Assembly (NCBI GenBank): GCA_903898675.1
Contig: CAIUGM010000027.1
Coordinates: 1 to 64,000 of the forward strand
From: an uncultured Verrucomicrobiota bacterium
GTDB taxonomy: Bacteria; Verrucomicrobiota; Verrucomicrobiia; Opitutales; Opitutaceae
Length of the DNA stretch: 64,000 nt
Direction of reading: 5' to 3'
Shown here: piece after piece, positions 1-8,727 of the stretch
Numbering within the stretch: position 1 is the first letter of the stretch
How the letters are laid out: each line of letters opens with the position of its first letter
The notes under the pieces: generated by a model
Told to the model about the DNA's origin: nothing
Seen by the model: only the letters and a program-made list of their open reading frames with translations
Database searches by the model: none
Program-made: the position numbers and the translations under genes

Positions 1-58
1 CAGTAGTTGGCCACAGGCCAATCGGAAGCTCTAGCTGTCCAGAACGGCCAACTATTGG
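1..58. repeat. Imperfect inverted repeat at window edge
   Basis: Positions 1-12 (cagtagttggcc) and 47-58 (ggccaactattg) are inverted copies with one mismatch. They lie downstream of the 3' end of the minus-strand tRNA, so this may be a transcript-end hairpin or a remnant of an intergenic palindrome. There is no clear U-tract. The window edge hides the rest. Confidence 0.4.
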
Positions 59-96
59 TTCCGTCGACACAAAGCCCCTTTTCCGAAATTATGGAG

Positions 97-172
<76 letters not shown>

Positions 173-512
173 AGACCACTTCGTAGAGGTGAATTGATAT
201 CGGCATCCTTAGTCAATCGGACATGAGCAGGGGACTTCGTCCCCTGTGCTGCTTCGGTCAAGCCGAAGCAGGATGTCGTCGCTGCGCTCCTCGGAACTAA
301 CCGTTGAGCCGATTCGACAGGCTCACGGCAGGCTTTAGGCTCGTGATCGCGACGTGGTCGCGAGCGGTCGACTGTCGAGCGTCGAGGGCCGATGGATGGC
401 AAGTGCGAACAGGCGGGGGCCTGTGCGAGGCCCCAACGCGGCGACGGGACGGCGGATGCGCAAATCGGGTTTGCCATGACTCGGCCAGATTCGCCAAGGT
501 CGCGTTCCACGC
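173..512. other. Intergenic stretch with hairpins and REP-like palindromes
   Basis: No gene is convincing here. It holds a perfect hairpin at 228-246 (caggggac-ttc-gtcccctg), a second at 250-270 (tgcttcgg/ccgaagca), the widespread REP-type word ttcgacaggctcacgg near 312-327, and an arm resembling family A repeats (gacgtggtcgcgag near 350; ccccaacgcggcgac near 432). The promoters of the minus-strand tRNA and of the plus-strand barrel gene must also lie here, but I see no clear -35/-10 pair. Confidence 0.5.
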
Positions 513-1436
513 ATGCTTTGCTTCCTGCCTTACCCTTTTCGCCTCCTGCCGACATTTGCCGCCGTCCTTTTCTCCGGGCTTTCAGCCTGGGCGCAATCCG
601 CCACGCCTGTCACCCAGCTCGACAAAGTCACGGTGTCATCCGCCCCCGTGCCCGACGAAAATCAGGCGATGGGCAGCTACCTGCAGCCGGAATGGACCGC
701 GCGGCGGCGCTTCATCACCACCCGCGTCTACGTCCAACCCGAGGGGCAGGCTGAGATCGAGGTGGGTTATGATTTCGCCCAGCCCGCCGACGGACCCCGC
801 ACCCGGCTGCTCCGCCAGGAGTTTGAGCTGGGCCTGCCGCATCGCTTCCAGATCGACCTGGAAAATGCTTTCCAGGATTTCAAGGAGGGCGGGACCGACG
901 CGCGTGCCTGGCATCACGACAGCACCGCCGTCGAACTGCGCTACGCCTTAGCCGACTGGGGCAAACTCCCGCTGAACCCGACTGTCTCCCTGGCGTGGAA
1001 AGCCAACGCCGGCGCGGCCGACGCCTACGAGGCGCAATTGCTGCTCGGCACGGAATTCACCCCCCGCTGGCACTGGGGCCTGAATTTCATCCATGAAGAA
1101 CAAGTCGGTGACGACCGGCACCGTGAACAAGCCGTAAGTCAGGGCATCAGCTACAGCCTGTTGAATGAAAAGCTCAACGTAGGCGCCGAGATGAAATACA
1201 CCTTGGAATCGGACTTCGATACGCGGGGCCACCCGGAACGGAAGCTGGCCATCGGCCCGAGCATTCAGTGGCGGCCGAGCGACCGGGTCCACCTTGACTT
1301 GGTGCCGATGTGGGGCACCACCCGTGAGGCCGCCAACTGGGAGGTCTTCCTTTTCTTCGGCTTTGAGTTCGGCGCCGGTTCCGACGACGGCGACGACCAT
1401 CCCCGGGTGGAACCCGCCTCGCTGCGCGGCCGGTGA
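513..1436 (+). CDS. Probable outer-membrane beta-barrel protein
   Basis: The product is 307 aa. Residues 1 to about 28 form a signal peptide ending in a SAWAQS-type cleavage site. The rest is rich in alternating hydrophobic/polar stretches with aromatic residues (for example EIEVGYDFAQP, VSLAWKANAG, WHWGLNFIHEE, LNVGAEMKYTLES), as in outer-membrane porin or transporter barrels. The C-terminus continues past the last strand (FLFFGFEFGAG) with a charged tail and does not end in the usual terminal aromatic, so the last about 20 residues may be a read-on extension. No specific family is recognised. The start at 513 is chosen because the signal peptide begins there. It may be co-transcribed with the following secreted protein, 58 bp downstream. 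Confidence 0.7.
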   Translation: MLCFLPYPFRLLPTFAAVLFSGLSAWAQSATPVTQLDKVTVSSAPVPDENQAMGSYLQPEWTARRRFITTRVYVQPEGQAEIEVGYDFAQPADGPRTRLLRQEFELGLPHRFQIDLENAFQDFKEGGTDARAWHHDSTAVELRYALADWGKLPLNPTVSLAWKANAGAADAYEAQLLLGTEFTPRWHWGLNFIHEEQVGDDRHREQAVSQGISYSLLNEKLNVGAEMKYTLESDFDTRGHPERKLAIGPSIQWRPSDRVHLDLVPMWGTTREAANWEVFLFFGFEFGAGSDDGDDHPRVEPASLRGR

Positions 1437-1494
1437 TCCGCCACCGCCGGCCGGGCTGCACTTTTGTTTGCCCCAATCGGCCATCTCCTGTGGC

Positions 1495-4239
1495 ATGGCC
1501 GATATGAAATTGAGCATCCTGTTTCCCCTTCTGGCGGCCCTGTCGGTCAGCGTCGCCACGGCCCAGCCCGTCAGCGAAGCCCAGCTCAAGGGCCTCAAGG
1601 CCCGCACCATCGGTCCAGCCATCATGGGCGGACGCATCTCGGACATCGCGATCGACCCGCACAACGGGTCGGTCTTCTACGTGGGCTTCGCGACGAGCGG
1701 CGTGTGGAAAAGCACGAACAACGGTGTGAGCCTGGCCCCGATCTTTGACGACCAGCCCGCCCAGTCCATCGGGGCGGTCGCCGTGGCGCCGTCGGACAGC
1801 GATCTTGTGTGGGTCGGCACCGGCGAGGGCAATGACCGCAACTCTTCCGGCTGGGGCGTCGGTTTGTTTAAGTCCACCGACGGTGGCGGCAAGTGGCAGT
1901 TCGCCGGCCTCAAGGACTCGCGCACCATCCGGCGCCTACTCATCCACCCGTCCAAGCCGGACATCGTGTTCGCCGCGGCTGGCGGATCCCTCTGGGTCGA
2001 CGGCGGCGAGCGCGGCCTCTACCGCACGCTGGACGGCGGCAAATCCTGGAAGCTCGTCCTCGGGGCACCGGCGCCGCATGACACCATCACGGGTTGCTCC
2101 GATGTCGTGATGGACCCGGCCAATCCCGACGTGCTTTACGCCGCGCTCTACGCCCGGCAACGCAAGCCGTGGGCTTTTCTCTACGGCGTGGGCGCCACGA
2201 AGGATGCCGCCGATGTCGGCGGCATCTTCAAGTCCACCGACGGCGGCACGACCTGGACCAAGCTCACGGCTAATCTTCCCACCCAGACGGGCCGCATCGG
2301 CCTCGCGGTGGCGCGCACCAAGCCCGGCACGGTCATGGCGATCATCCAAAGCGACGAGGGCGGCACGAGCGACATCGACCAGAATCACAGCCGCCGCGGC
2401 GGCGTTTTCCGCTCGGAGGATGCCGGTGCAACCTGGACGCGGATGAACTCGTTTGATCCGCGGCCGTTTTATTTCAGCCGCATCGAGCTGGATCCGGCCA
2501 ACGACCAGCGCGTCTACATCATCGCGTGGCACGTCTATGTCTCCGACGACGCCGGCAAGACCTTCCGCGAGGACCGTTCCGGCAACGTGCATTCCGACGT
2601 CCACGCCTTCGCGATCCAGAGCGGCACCGTGCCGCCGGTCGCACCAAAGAAACCCGACGACAAGGATGACAAGCCCGTGCCGCCGGTTTCCCAGCGACTG
2701 CTCATTGGCACCGATGGCGGCCTTTACCAATCTTTCGACGCGGGCGAGAACTGGCAGTTCCTGAACTCCGTCCCTTCCGGCCAGTACTATCGCATCGCCC
2801 TCGACAACAGCACGCCCTACCGCATTGCCGGCGGCCTGCAGGATAACACCAACTGGGTCGGACCCTCCCGCACCTTCACCAAGGAAGGCATCCGCAACTC
2901 CGACTGGACCATGATCGGCGGCGGCGACGGTTTCTATGCGGTGTTCGATGCCGACGACAAGGACGTCATCTTCGCCGAGTCCCAAGGCGGGACCGTCCAC
3001 CGCTTCAACGGCCGCACCGGCGAAATGCGCGACTCCCAGCCCAAACCCACCGAGGGTTCCAAGGGTTTCCGTTTCCAGTGGTGCGCCCCGCTCATCGGCA
3101 GCACGCACACGAAAGACGTGCTCTATCTCGGCGGCAACCGCGTCTTCAAGCTCACCAACCACGGCGAGACCTTCGAGATCATCAGCCCCGACCTCTCGCA
3201 CAATGACGGCGACAAGACCGCCACCGTCGGCAGCACGGCGGAGAACTATGCCGTCGTTTACGCCCTCGCCGAATCCCCGTTGCAGGCCGGCCGTCTTTAC
3301 GCCGGCACGGATGACGGCCGCCTCTGGCTGACATCCAACGAGGGCAAGCTGTGGACTGAGCTCACTGACAAGGTACCCGCCGAGGCGCGCGGCAAGTGGG
3401 TCGCCCGCATCGAGCCCAGTCACTACGATGCCGAGGCCGGCTACGTGGTCTTCACCGGCTACCGCGCCGGCGACGATGCGCCCTACGTCTACAAGTTCAC
3501 CAAGCTCGGCGCCGAGTGGACGCGCGTGACCGGTGACCTGCCCGCCGGTTACACGGCCAACGTGCTGCGCGAGGACCTGGTAAACCCCAACCTCCTTTAC
3601 CTGGGCACCGAGTTCGGGCTCTTCACTTCGCTCAATGCGGGCAAAAACTGGGTCAAGTTCGGCGACCTGCCCGCCGTGCGCGTCGATGACGTCCAGATTC
3701 ACCCGCGCGAGGCCGACGTAGTGGTCGCGACCCACGGCCGTTCCCTCTATGTGTTCGACGACAGCCGGGCCCTGCGCGAGTTCACCCCGGAGATCGCGGC
3801 GAAGGACGCGCACCTGTTCAGCATTCGCCCCGCCTATGGCCGCCTGCTGCTGCCCGGCTGGGTGGATTCCGGCGGCACTGGTTATTTCGACGGCAAAAAC
3901 CCGGCCGAAGGCGCGTTGCTCACCATCTGGGTAAAGGAATTCACCGGGGAAAAGATTAAGGTCGCAATCGCCGACGCCACGGGCCGCGAAGTCGCCAAGT
4001 TTGAGCAGCCGGCCGTGCCCGGCTTCACCCGGATCAACTGGGACCTGCGCCTCCAGAAGGACTACCGTTTCGAATACATGGGTGATGACGCCGATCGGTT
4101 CGTGCCGTCCGGTGAATACACGGCGACGCTCAGCCTCAAGGACACAAAGGTGAAGCAGACCTTCAAGGTCGCCATTGAGCCCGGCCTGAGCGCGTTCGGA
4201 ACGTACCGGACCGAACAGGAGCCGGAGAATGAGCGGTGA
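1495..4239 (+). CDS. Secreted sortilin/VPS10-like BNR-repeat protein
   Basis: This large exported protein has about 914 aa from the ATG at 1495 or 911 from the ATG at 1504; both precede the signal peptide MKLSILFPLLAALSVSVATAQ. The body repeats BNR/Asp-box motifs of the S-x-D-x-G-x-x-W type (STDGGGKW, TLDGGKSW, STDGGTTW, SEDAGATW, SDDAGKTF, SFDAGENW, SLNAGKNW), typical of sortilin-like multi-bladed beta-propellers. The C-terminal about 150 residues form a different domain with beta-rich segments (LLTIWVKEF, KIKVAIADATGREV), as in the large bacterial VPS10-domain glycosyl-hydrolase-like proteins. Those proteins are annotated as hydrolases without proven activity, and no catalytic residues can be assigned here. 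The open frame extends upstream to 1294 through the barrel gene, but that part carries no signal peptide and is rejected. Confidence 0.85.
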   Translation: MADMKLSILFPLLAALSVSVATAQPVSEAQLKGLKARTIGPAIMGGRISDIAIDPHNGSVFYVGFATSGVWKSTNNGVSLAPIFDDQPAQSIGAVAVAPSDSDLVWVGTGEGNDRNSSGWGVGLFKSTDGGGKWQFAGLKDSRTIRRLLIHPSKPDIVFAAAGGSLWVDGGERGLYRTLDGGKSWKLVLGAPAPHDTITGCSDVVMDPANPDVLYAALYARQRKPWAFLYGVGATKDAADVGGIFKSTDGGTTWTKLTANLPTQTGRIGLAVARTKPGTVMAIIQSDEGGTSDIDQNHSRRGGVFRSEDAGATWTRMNSFDPRPFYFSRIELDPANDQRVYIIAWHVYVSDDAGKTFREDRSGNVHSDVHAFAIQSGTVPPVAPKKPDDKDDKPVPPVSQRLLIGTDGGLYQSFDAGENWQFLNSVPSGQYYRIALDNSTPYRIAGGLQDNTNWVGPSRTFTKEGIRNSDWTMIGGGDGFYAVFDADDKDVIFAESQGGTVHRFNGRTGEMRDSQPKPTEGSKGFRFQWCAPLIGSTHTKDVLYLGGNRVFKLTNHGETFEIISPDLSHNDGDKTATVGSTAENYAVVYALAESPLQAGRLYAGTDDGRLWLTSNEGKLWTELTDKVPAEARGKWVARIEPSHYDAEAGYVVFTGYRAGDDAPYVYKFTKLGAEWTRVTGDLPAGYTANVLREDLVNPNLLYLGTEFGLFTSLNAGKNWVKFGDLPAVRVDDVQIHPREADVVVATHGRSLYVFDDSRALREFTPEIAAKDAHLFSIRPAYGRLLLPGWVDSGGTGYFDGKNPAEGALLTIWVKEFTGEKIKVAIADATGREVAKFEQPAVPGFTRINWDLRLQKDYRFEYMGDDADRFVPSGEYTATLSLKDTKVKQTFKVAIEPGLSAFGTYRTEQEPENER

Positions 4240-4372
4240 GTGAACGCTGACCGACAAAACCAGGCACCGCGTTGTCGCGGGGCTCCAACGCGGCTACGCG
4301 ATCCCAAAGGCAACGGCCCTACACCCGCCCCCCAAGCCGGCAGGCATGGAGGCCTGCCGCTACGTCAGCGGA
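4240..4372. repeat. Intergenic palindrome fragments
   Basis: Between two convergent genes lies an arm of repeat family A (gttgtcgcggggctccaacgcggctacg, about 4271-4298) and a small hairpin, ggcaggcatggaggcctgcc, at about 4339-4358. No U-tract terminator is evident, although the hairpin may end either transcript. Confidence 0.55.
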
Positions 4373-6316
4373 TCAGGGCTCGAGCTTGAAGGCCCGGTAG
4401 CTGTGCGGGGCGACGTGCACCTGGAAGGTAGTCCGCGGTTCCTCGGGCGCGTGCCAGCGTTCCTTGGACTCAACGAAGGGCTGGCCGGTGATGACCTCGC
4501 CGGTCACCAGGTCGCGCAACTTAACGGCGGGCCCGAGCGTGCGGACCTTCACGTCCGCGTCACCGGCGAGAAACGACTCCACGACGAAGGTGTTGTTGTC
4601 GTAGGCGAACAGCGCGACCTCGTTCGGGCCGTCGAGCCGGACCGGGAACCCGGCCATGAGCGTGTCCTTGATCGCACTGATCACGGGCACCGGCAGCTGG
4701 TACAAATTGTGGAAATTGTCCGGCATCGTCCAGATGTAGAGCCGGCCGGCCTGGCCGTAGCGGTCAAACAACAGCACCGGATAACCCACGCCATCCGACA
4801 TCGCGCTGACCAGGGCCCACGCGTCGTTGGTCAGAAATCCAATCTGCGGGAAAAGAATGGGCGGAGCGCCGGTGGCTGAGTTGGCCAGCGCCGGGCGGTT
4901 GCCGAAGAAGCCGACCGAGTAGCCGTCGGCCAGGACGCGGCGCCCGCTGGTCTCGAGTTCCACGATTTCCTCAATGCCGCGGCCCTGCAACGCCTGCACC
5001 AGGCCCGAGGTGATCACCACGGTCTTGCCGGCGAGCAACTGGCGCTTGATGCGGGCGACGATCTCGGGGTCGCCGGCGGCATCCTGGGTCAGGAGCACCA
5101 GCGGGGCGTTCTCCGGGAACGTCGGGTGCAGGTCGATCGGGAGGCCGATCATGCCGAGATAATTGTGCAGGAAATCCTCGCCGGTGGCGTGCGGCGGACG
5201 GTAGCTGGCGAGACCGATGGGGGTGCCGAGGTGACCGACGACCGCATCAACCTGCTCCAGGGCATAACCGGCCGCGCGGGCCATGGTCGCCGGTGCGGTC
5301 CCGGGCGCGGGTTTCCCCGCCGGATGATAACGGAGCAGCTGGTCATAGTTCACACCGGTCGCCTTGGCGGCCCAGGCCTGCCGGGCGCCGGGGGCGACCG
5401 GATTCAGGAGGTCCGCCCAGTTGAAGAGCGTCATCTCGCGGGCCTTGGCGAACATCGTGTCCCACAATTGCTCGGCATAGCGGTCGACGTAGAAGGAACC
5501 GTAGGTGTCCACCCAGCCACCGCCGTTGCGGCCGGGAGCGATGTTCTCGAAGTAACGGATGATCTGGTAGCTCTCGTACTGCTGCAGGTACTGGTCGGTG
5601 CCGTTCGGGTCGCGCGTCTCCGTGCCGGTGTAGATGCCGGCGAAGATCTTCGGTCCTTCCTGCAGGTCGAAGCCGAGGCCGGCGAAATGCTCGTACCAGT
5701 TCGGGTACTTGATCGTGACCTTCGCGCGGGGATTCACCGCGGTCGCGGCCCCGGCCACCAGGTTGCGGCCGACCTCGTCCATCAGGTCGAGCCGGAACTG
5801 CGTCCAGCTCCGCGCGCCCTTGGCGGCGATGTCTGATTCATACTTCGTGGTGACGAAGAAAAAATCGTCGAGGATGATCTCGTCGAAATGCCGGGCCGTC
5901 AGCTCGACGACGCCCTTGACGAACGCCCGGTCGGCGGGATCGGTGTAGCAGAAGGACTTGAACTGGCCGACCCCGGCGTTGTCGGAGAACGTGATGCCGC
6001 CGGCCACGCGCACGCCGTGGTTGACGAAGAAGGTCTTCACCGTCTCGAGCATGGCATCGTCGGCGAGCAGGCGGTCGCGCTCGGACTCGATGTAGACCTT
6101 GTCCACCTTCACCTGGCCGCTGATGGCCGCCCACTCGGTCTCGAGCACACCGGGCTCGGCGAGGTGCCGGACCACCGCGACCGGGATGTAGATCGCGACG
6201 GCAAAATTCTTGTACTGGGCGACAGGAACGGGAGCGGGCTGGGCGGCGGCACTGGTGGCCAAAAACCCAAGGGCAGACGCAACGACGAGACCAATCAAAC
6301 GGGACGAAGCAAACAT
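4373..6316 (-). CDS. Secreted protein of unknown function
   Basis: The product is about 647 aa. The ATG at 6316 is followed by a clean signal peptide (MFASSRLIGLVVASALGFLATSAAAQP); an in-frame ATG at 6346 is also possible. The middle reads like a TIM-barrel or glycosidase-type fold: FDEIILDDFFFVT (acidic pair after a beta strand), KVTIKYPNWYEHF, IFAGIYTGTETRD, GGWVDTYGSFYVDRYAEQLWDTM and MTLFNWADLL. The C-terminal third resembles glutamine-amidotransferase-like and beta-sandwich domains that follow such barrels (PLVLLTQDAAGDPEIVARIKRQLLAGKTVVITSG; VALFAYDNNTFVVESF). I do not recognise a named family. The gene is head-to-head with a GH2 enzyme, so a role in carbohydrate use is plausible but inferred. 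The open frame continues to 7387 across the GH2 gene; that extension is antisense shadow. Confidence 0.75.
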   Translation of the reverse strand: MFASSRLIGLVVASALGFLATSAAAQPAPVPVAQYKNFAVAIYIPVAVVRHLAEPGVLETEWAAISGQVKVDKVYIESERDRLLADDAMLETVKTFFVNHGVRVAGGITFSDNAGVGQFKSFCYTDPADRAFVKGVVELTARHFDEIILDDFFFVTTKYESDIAAKGARSWTQFRLDLMDEVGRNLVAGAATAVNPRAKVTIKYPNWYEHFAGLGFDLQEGPKIFAGIYTGTETRDPNGTDQYLQQYESYQIIRYFENIAPGRNGGGWVDTYGSFYVDRYAEQLWDTMFAKAREMTLFNWADLLNPVAPGARQAWAAKATGVNYDQLLRYHPAGKPAPGTAPATMARAAGYALEQVDAVVGHLGTPIGLASYRPPHATGEDFLHNYLGMIGLPIDLHPTFPENAPLVLLTQDAAGDPEIVARIKRQLLAGKTVVITSGLVQALQGRGIEEIVELETSGRRVLADGYSVGFFGNRPALANSATGAPPILFPQIGFLTNDAWALVSAMSDGVGYPVLLFDRYGQAGRLYIWTMPDNFHNLYQLPVPVISAIKDTLMAGFPVRLDGPNEVALFAYDNNTFVVESFLAGDADVKVRTLGPAVKLRDLVTGEVITGQPFVESKERWHAPEEPRTTFQVHVAPHSYRAFKLEP

Positions 6317-6643
6317 AGGGGCAAGGGGTTGAAGTGAGACAAGCATCCGGCCCGGACAAGTCAAACGCCGGGGCCGCGCGCCATCTCCATTCGTAGCCGC
6401 GCTTGAGTCGGAGACGAAAGGGTGGTGCTGAGATTGGACCCGACCAGAGTGGAAACCGACCGGCTGTGGTCTCCGCGAAGGCTCACACTTCGACTGACCA
6501 GTGGTATTACTACCGCTGCTACATTCTGAGCACGCCGCGGCGGCGCAGCCGACCACGTTGTCGCGGAGCTCCACCGCGACTACGTAATCCCAATCGCCGC
6601 GGCTTGTTCTTGAGGTCGGGCGGGTTTGTTGAGTCCATGGCTC
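6317..6643. other. Divergent promoter region with repeat
   Basis: This gap of about 327 bp separates divergent genes. Much of it is occupied by a family A palindromic element (6394-6583). No strong sigma-70 boxes are recognisable. Both flanking promoters must lie outside or within the repeat. Confidence 0.5.
6394..6583. repeat. Family A intergenic palindrome, long copy
   Basis: It starts tagccgcgcttgag and ends ccaccgcgactac, the inverted counterpart. The internal word gaaagggtggtgct is shared with the copy at 13730. At about 190 bp it is longer than the others, and the right arm is degenerate. Confidence 0.65.
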
Positions 6644-8503
6644 ATGCCCCCTACCCTGTTCTCCGGCGCGCAGGCCGGCCGCGGCTTTCGCCTGGTGCTG
6701 ATTTTCTCCGGCCTCGCCCTGGCTGCTTCCGCCGAGCCCACGCTCGCCAACGTCAATGCGCGCGCCACCACGAGCCTCAACGGCAAGTGGCACGTCATCG
6801 TCGATCCCTATGAAAACGGGTACTACGACTACCGCCGCGAGCCGTACGATGCCGCGGCAAAGCCAACCGGGGGTTACTTCCTCGATCACCGGCCCGCCGA
6901 CAAGACCGAGCTGGTCGAATACGATTTCGACTCCAGCCCGACGCTGAATGTCCCCGGCGACTGGAATTCGCAGGACGAAAAACTTTTCTACTACGAGGGC
7001 ACGGTGTGGTACCGGCGCCGCTTCGACTGCGCCCCGTCCGATCCGACCCACCGGCTTTTCCTGCATTTCGGCGCCGCCAACTACCTCGCGGACGTCTACC
7101 TCAACGGCCGGAAGCTGGGCCGCCACATCGGCGGTTTCACGCCCTTTGAGTTTGAAATCACCGGCCTGGTGAAGCCGGCCGGCAATTCCCTCGTCGTCCG
7201 CGTCGACAACACGCGTCACGCCGACGCCGTGCCCACGGTGAACACCGACTGGTGGAACTACGGCGGACTCACCCGCGATGTCACCCTCGTGGAGACGCCC
7301 GCCACCTTTGTGCGCGACTACCATGTCCAGCTGAAGCAAGGCTCGACCGACCGCCTGGAGATCCAACTCCAGCTCGACGGCCCGCAAAAGCAGCTGGCGG
7401 TCGCGCTCGCCATTCCGGAGGCCGGCCTGACGGCCACCCTCGAGCCGGATACCAACGGAGTCGCCAGCCTCGAGCTGGCGGCCCCCGCCCTCGCGCTCTG
7501 GTCGCCCGAGCAGCCCCGGCTTTACACCGTCACCCTAACCGCGGGCGCCGACCACCTCACGGACCGCATCGGGTTTCGCGCCATCGCGGTGCGCGGCGCG
7601 GACATCTTGCTCAACGGCCGTTCGGTTTTTCTGCGCGGCATCTGCCTGCACGAGGAAAATCCCTTCCGCGGCGGCCGCGCCTACTCCGAGGCGGAAGCCC
7701 GCCAGCTGCTCGGCTGGGCCAAGGAGCTGGGCTGCAACTTTGTCCGCCTCGCCCACTACCCGCACAACGAGCATGTGGCCCGCGTCGCCGACGAACTGGG
7801 CCTGCTCCTGTGGGAGGAGATTCCCGTCTACTGGACGATCGCGTGGGACAATCCCGCCACCCTCGCCAATGCCAAGGCGCAACTGACCGACCTCGTCGTG
7901 CGCGACCGCAACCGTGCAAGCGTCATCATCTGGTCCGTGGCCAACGAAACCCCGGTCAGCGAGCCACGCACCCGTTTCCTCAAGACCCTTGTCGACACGG
8001 CCCGCTCACTGGACGACGGCCGGCTCGTCTCCGCGGCCATGGAGGTGCACACTGACCCGCAGGACCCGAATCACAAGATCGTCGACGATCCCTTTGGGGC
8101 TTACACCGACCTCCTCAGCTTCAACCAATATGTCGGCTGGTATGACGGCTTGCCGGACAAGCTCCCGCTGGTCCGCTGGACGCTCGCCTACGAAAAGCCG
8201 GTCGTGATCAGCGAATTCGGCGCCGATGCGCTGCAGGGTTTCCACGCCGACAAGCTCACGCGCTTCAGCGAGGAGTACCAGGCGGACCTCTACGCCAAGA
8301 CCCTCGCGATGCTGCAGAAGATCCCGCAATGGCGCGGCGCCACGCCTTGGATCCTGACCGACTTCCGTTCCCCGCGGCGCCCCTTGCCGCATGTACAGGA
8401 TGGCTGGAACCGGAAAGGCCTCATCGGCGAAAACGGCACGAAGAAACAGGCCTTCTACGTCCTGCAGAAATTCTACGAGGAGAAGGCCGCGGCGAAACCG
8501 TAG
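6644..8503 (+). CDS. Glycoside hydrolase family 2 (beta-galactosidase/glucuronidase-like)
   Basis: The product is 619 aa from the ATG at 6644 and probably exported, since a hydrophobic stretch RLVLIFSGLALAASAEP follows a basic N-terminus. The order is GH2: a jelly-roll sugar-binding domain (SLNGKWHV, FFYYEGTVWYRRRF, LFLHFGAANYLADVYLNGRKLGRHIGGFTPFEFEIT is spread over about residues 45-190), an immunoglobulin-like domain (about 200-300), and a TIM barrel. The barrel carries the acid/base Glu435 in WSVANETP and the nucleophile Glu524 in VISEFGAD, both as expected for GH2. At about 620 aa it matches beta-glucuronidase and short beta-galactosidase members better than LacZ; the substrate cannot be told. 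Its TAG stop is the first three bases of a family A repeat. It is transcribed away from the unknown secreted protein, possibly under shared control. Confidence 0.9.
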   Translation: MPPTLFSGAQAGRGFRLVLIFSGLALAASAEPTLANVNARATTSLNGKWHVIVDPYENGYYDYRREPYDAAAKPTGGYFLDHRPADKTELVEYDFDSSPTLNVPGDWNSQDEKLFYYEGTVWYRRRFDCAPSDPTHRLFLHFGAANYLADVYLNGRKLGRHIGGFTPFEFEITGLVKPAGNSLVVRVDNTRHADAVPTVNTDWWNYGGLTRDVTLVETPATFVRDYHVQLKQGSTDRLEIQLQLDGPQKQLAVALAIPEAGLTATLEPDTNGVASLELAAPALALWSPEQPRLYTVTLTAGADHLTDRIGFRAIAVRGADILLNGRSVFLRGICLHEENPFRGGRAYSEAEARQLLGWAKELGCNFVRLAHYPHNEHVARVADELGLLLWEEIPVYWTIAWDNPATLANAKAQLTDLVVRDRNRASVIIWSVANETPVSEPRTRFLKTLVDTARSLDDGRLVSAAMEVHTDPQDPNHKIVDDPFGAYTDLLSFNQYVGWYDGLPDKLPLVRWTLAYEKPVVISEFGADALQGFHADKLTRFSEEYQADLYAKTLAMLQKIPQWRGATPWILTDFRSPRRPLPHVQDGWNRKGLIGENGTKKQAFYVLQKFYEEKAAAKP

Positions 8504-8662
8504 CCGCGCTTGAGCCCCGATAGCGTGGTCGGGTCCCGGGTGGAACCTGGCCTCCGGACAGGTTTGCCTTGGAACGAGGCGGTTGAGGGCAACCCGCTCC
8601 ACCCCGCGGCGCGATTCCGGCCTGCGGCCGGCCACGTTGTCGCCTGGCTCCAACGCGGCCAC
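8501..8662. repeat. Family A intergenic palindrome overlapping a stop codon
   Basis: It begins tagccgcgcttgag and ends ctccaacgcggccac, the inverted counterpart of the start. The leading tag is the stop codon of the GH2 gene. The middle contains cacgttgtcgcctgg, also seen in other copies. Confidence 0.7.
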
Positions 8663-8675
8663 TTCCATGAATCGC

Positions 8676-8706
8676 AAAAAAAGAGCCGGTCGGGTGACCG
8701 GCTCTT
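8676..8706 (-). terminator. Rho-independent terminator of the PFK gene
   Basis: The 11-bp perfect stem aagagccggtc/gaccggctctt (8681-8706) has loop gggt. Read on the minus strand it is followed by a run of U from the A-tract just below 8681. It lies 21 bp past the PFK stop codon. Confidence 0.9.
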
Positions 8707-8727
8707 GGAATTGGATGGGCGGACGAC

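Noticed and set aside
513-2100. Fusion of the barrel and BNR proteins through the frame starting at 1294
   Set aside because: The two frames differ, and the second protein has its own signal peptide at 1504.
1936-4257. Minus-strand frame of 773 codons
   Set aside because: It is antisense to the BNR-repeat protein, whose repeated Asp-box motifs prove the plus frame.
6317-7387. N-terminal 357-codon extension of the minus-strand secreted protein
   Set aside because: It runs antisense through the GH2 gene and would bury the clear signal peptide at 6316.
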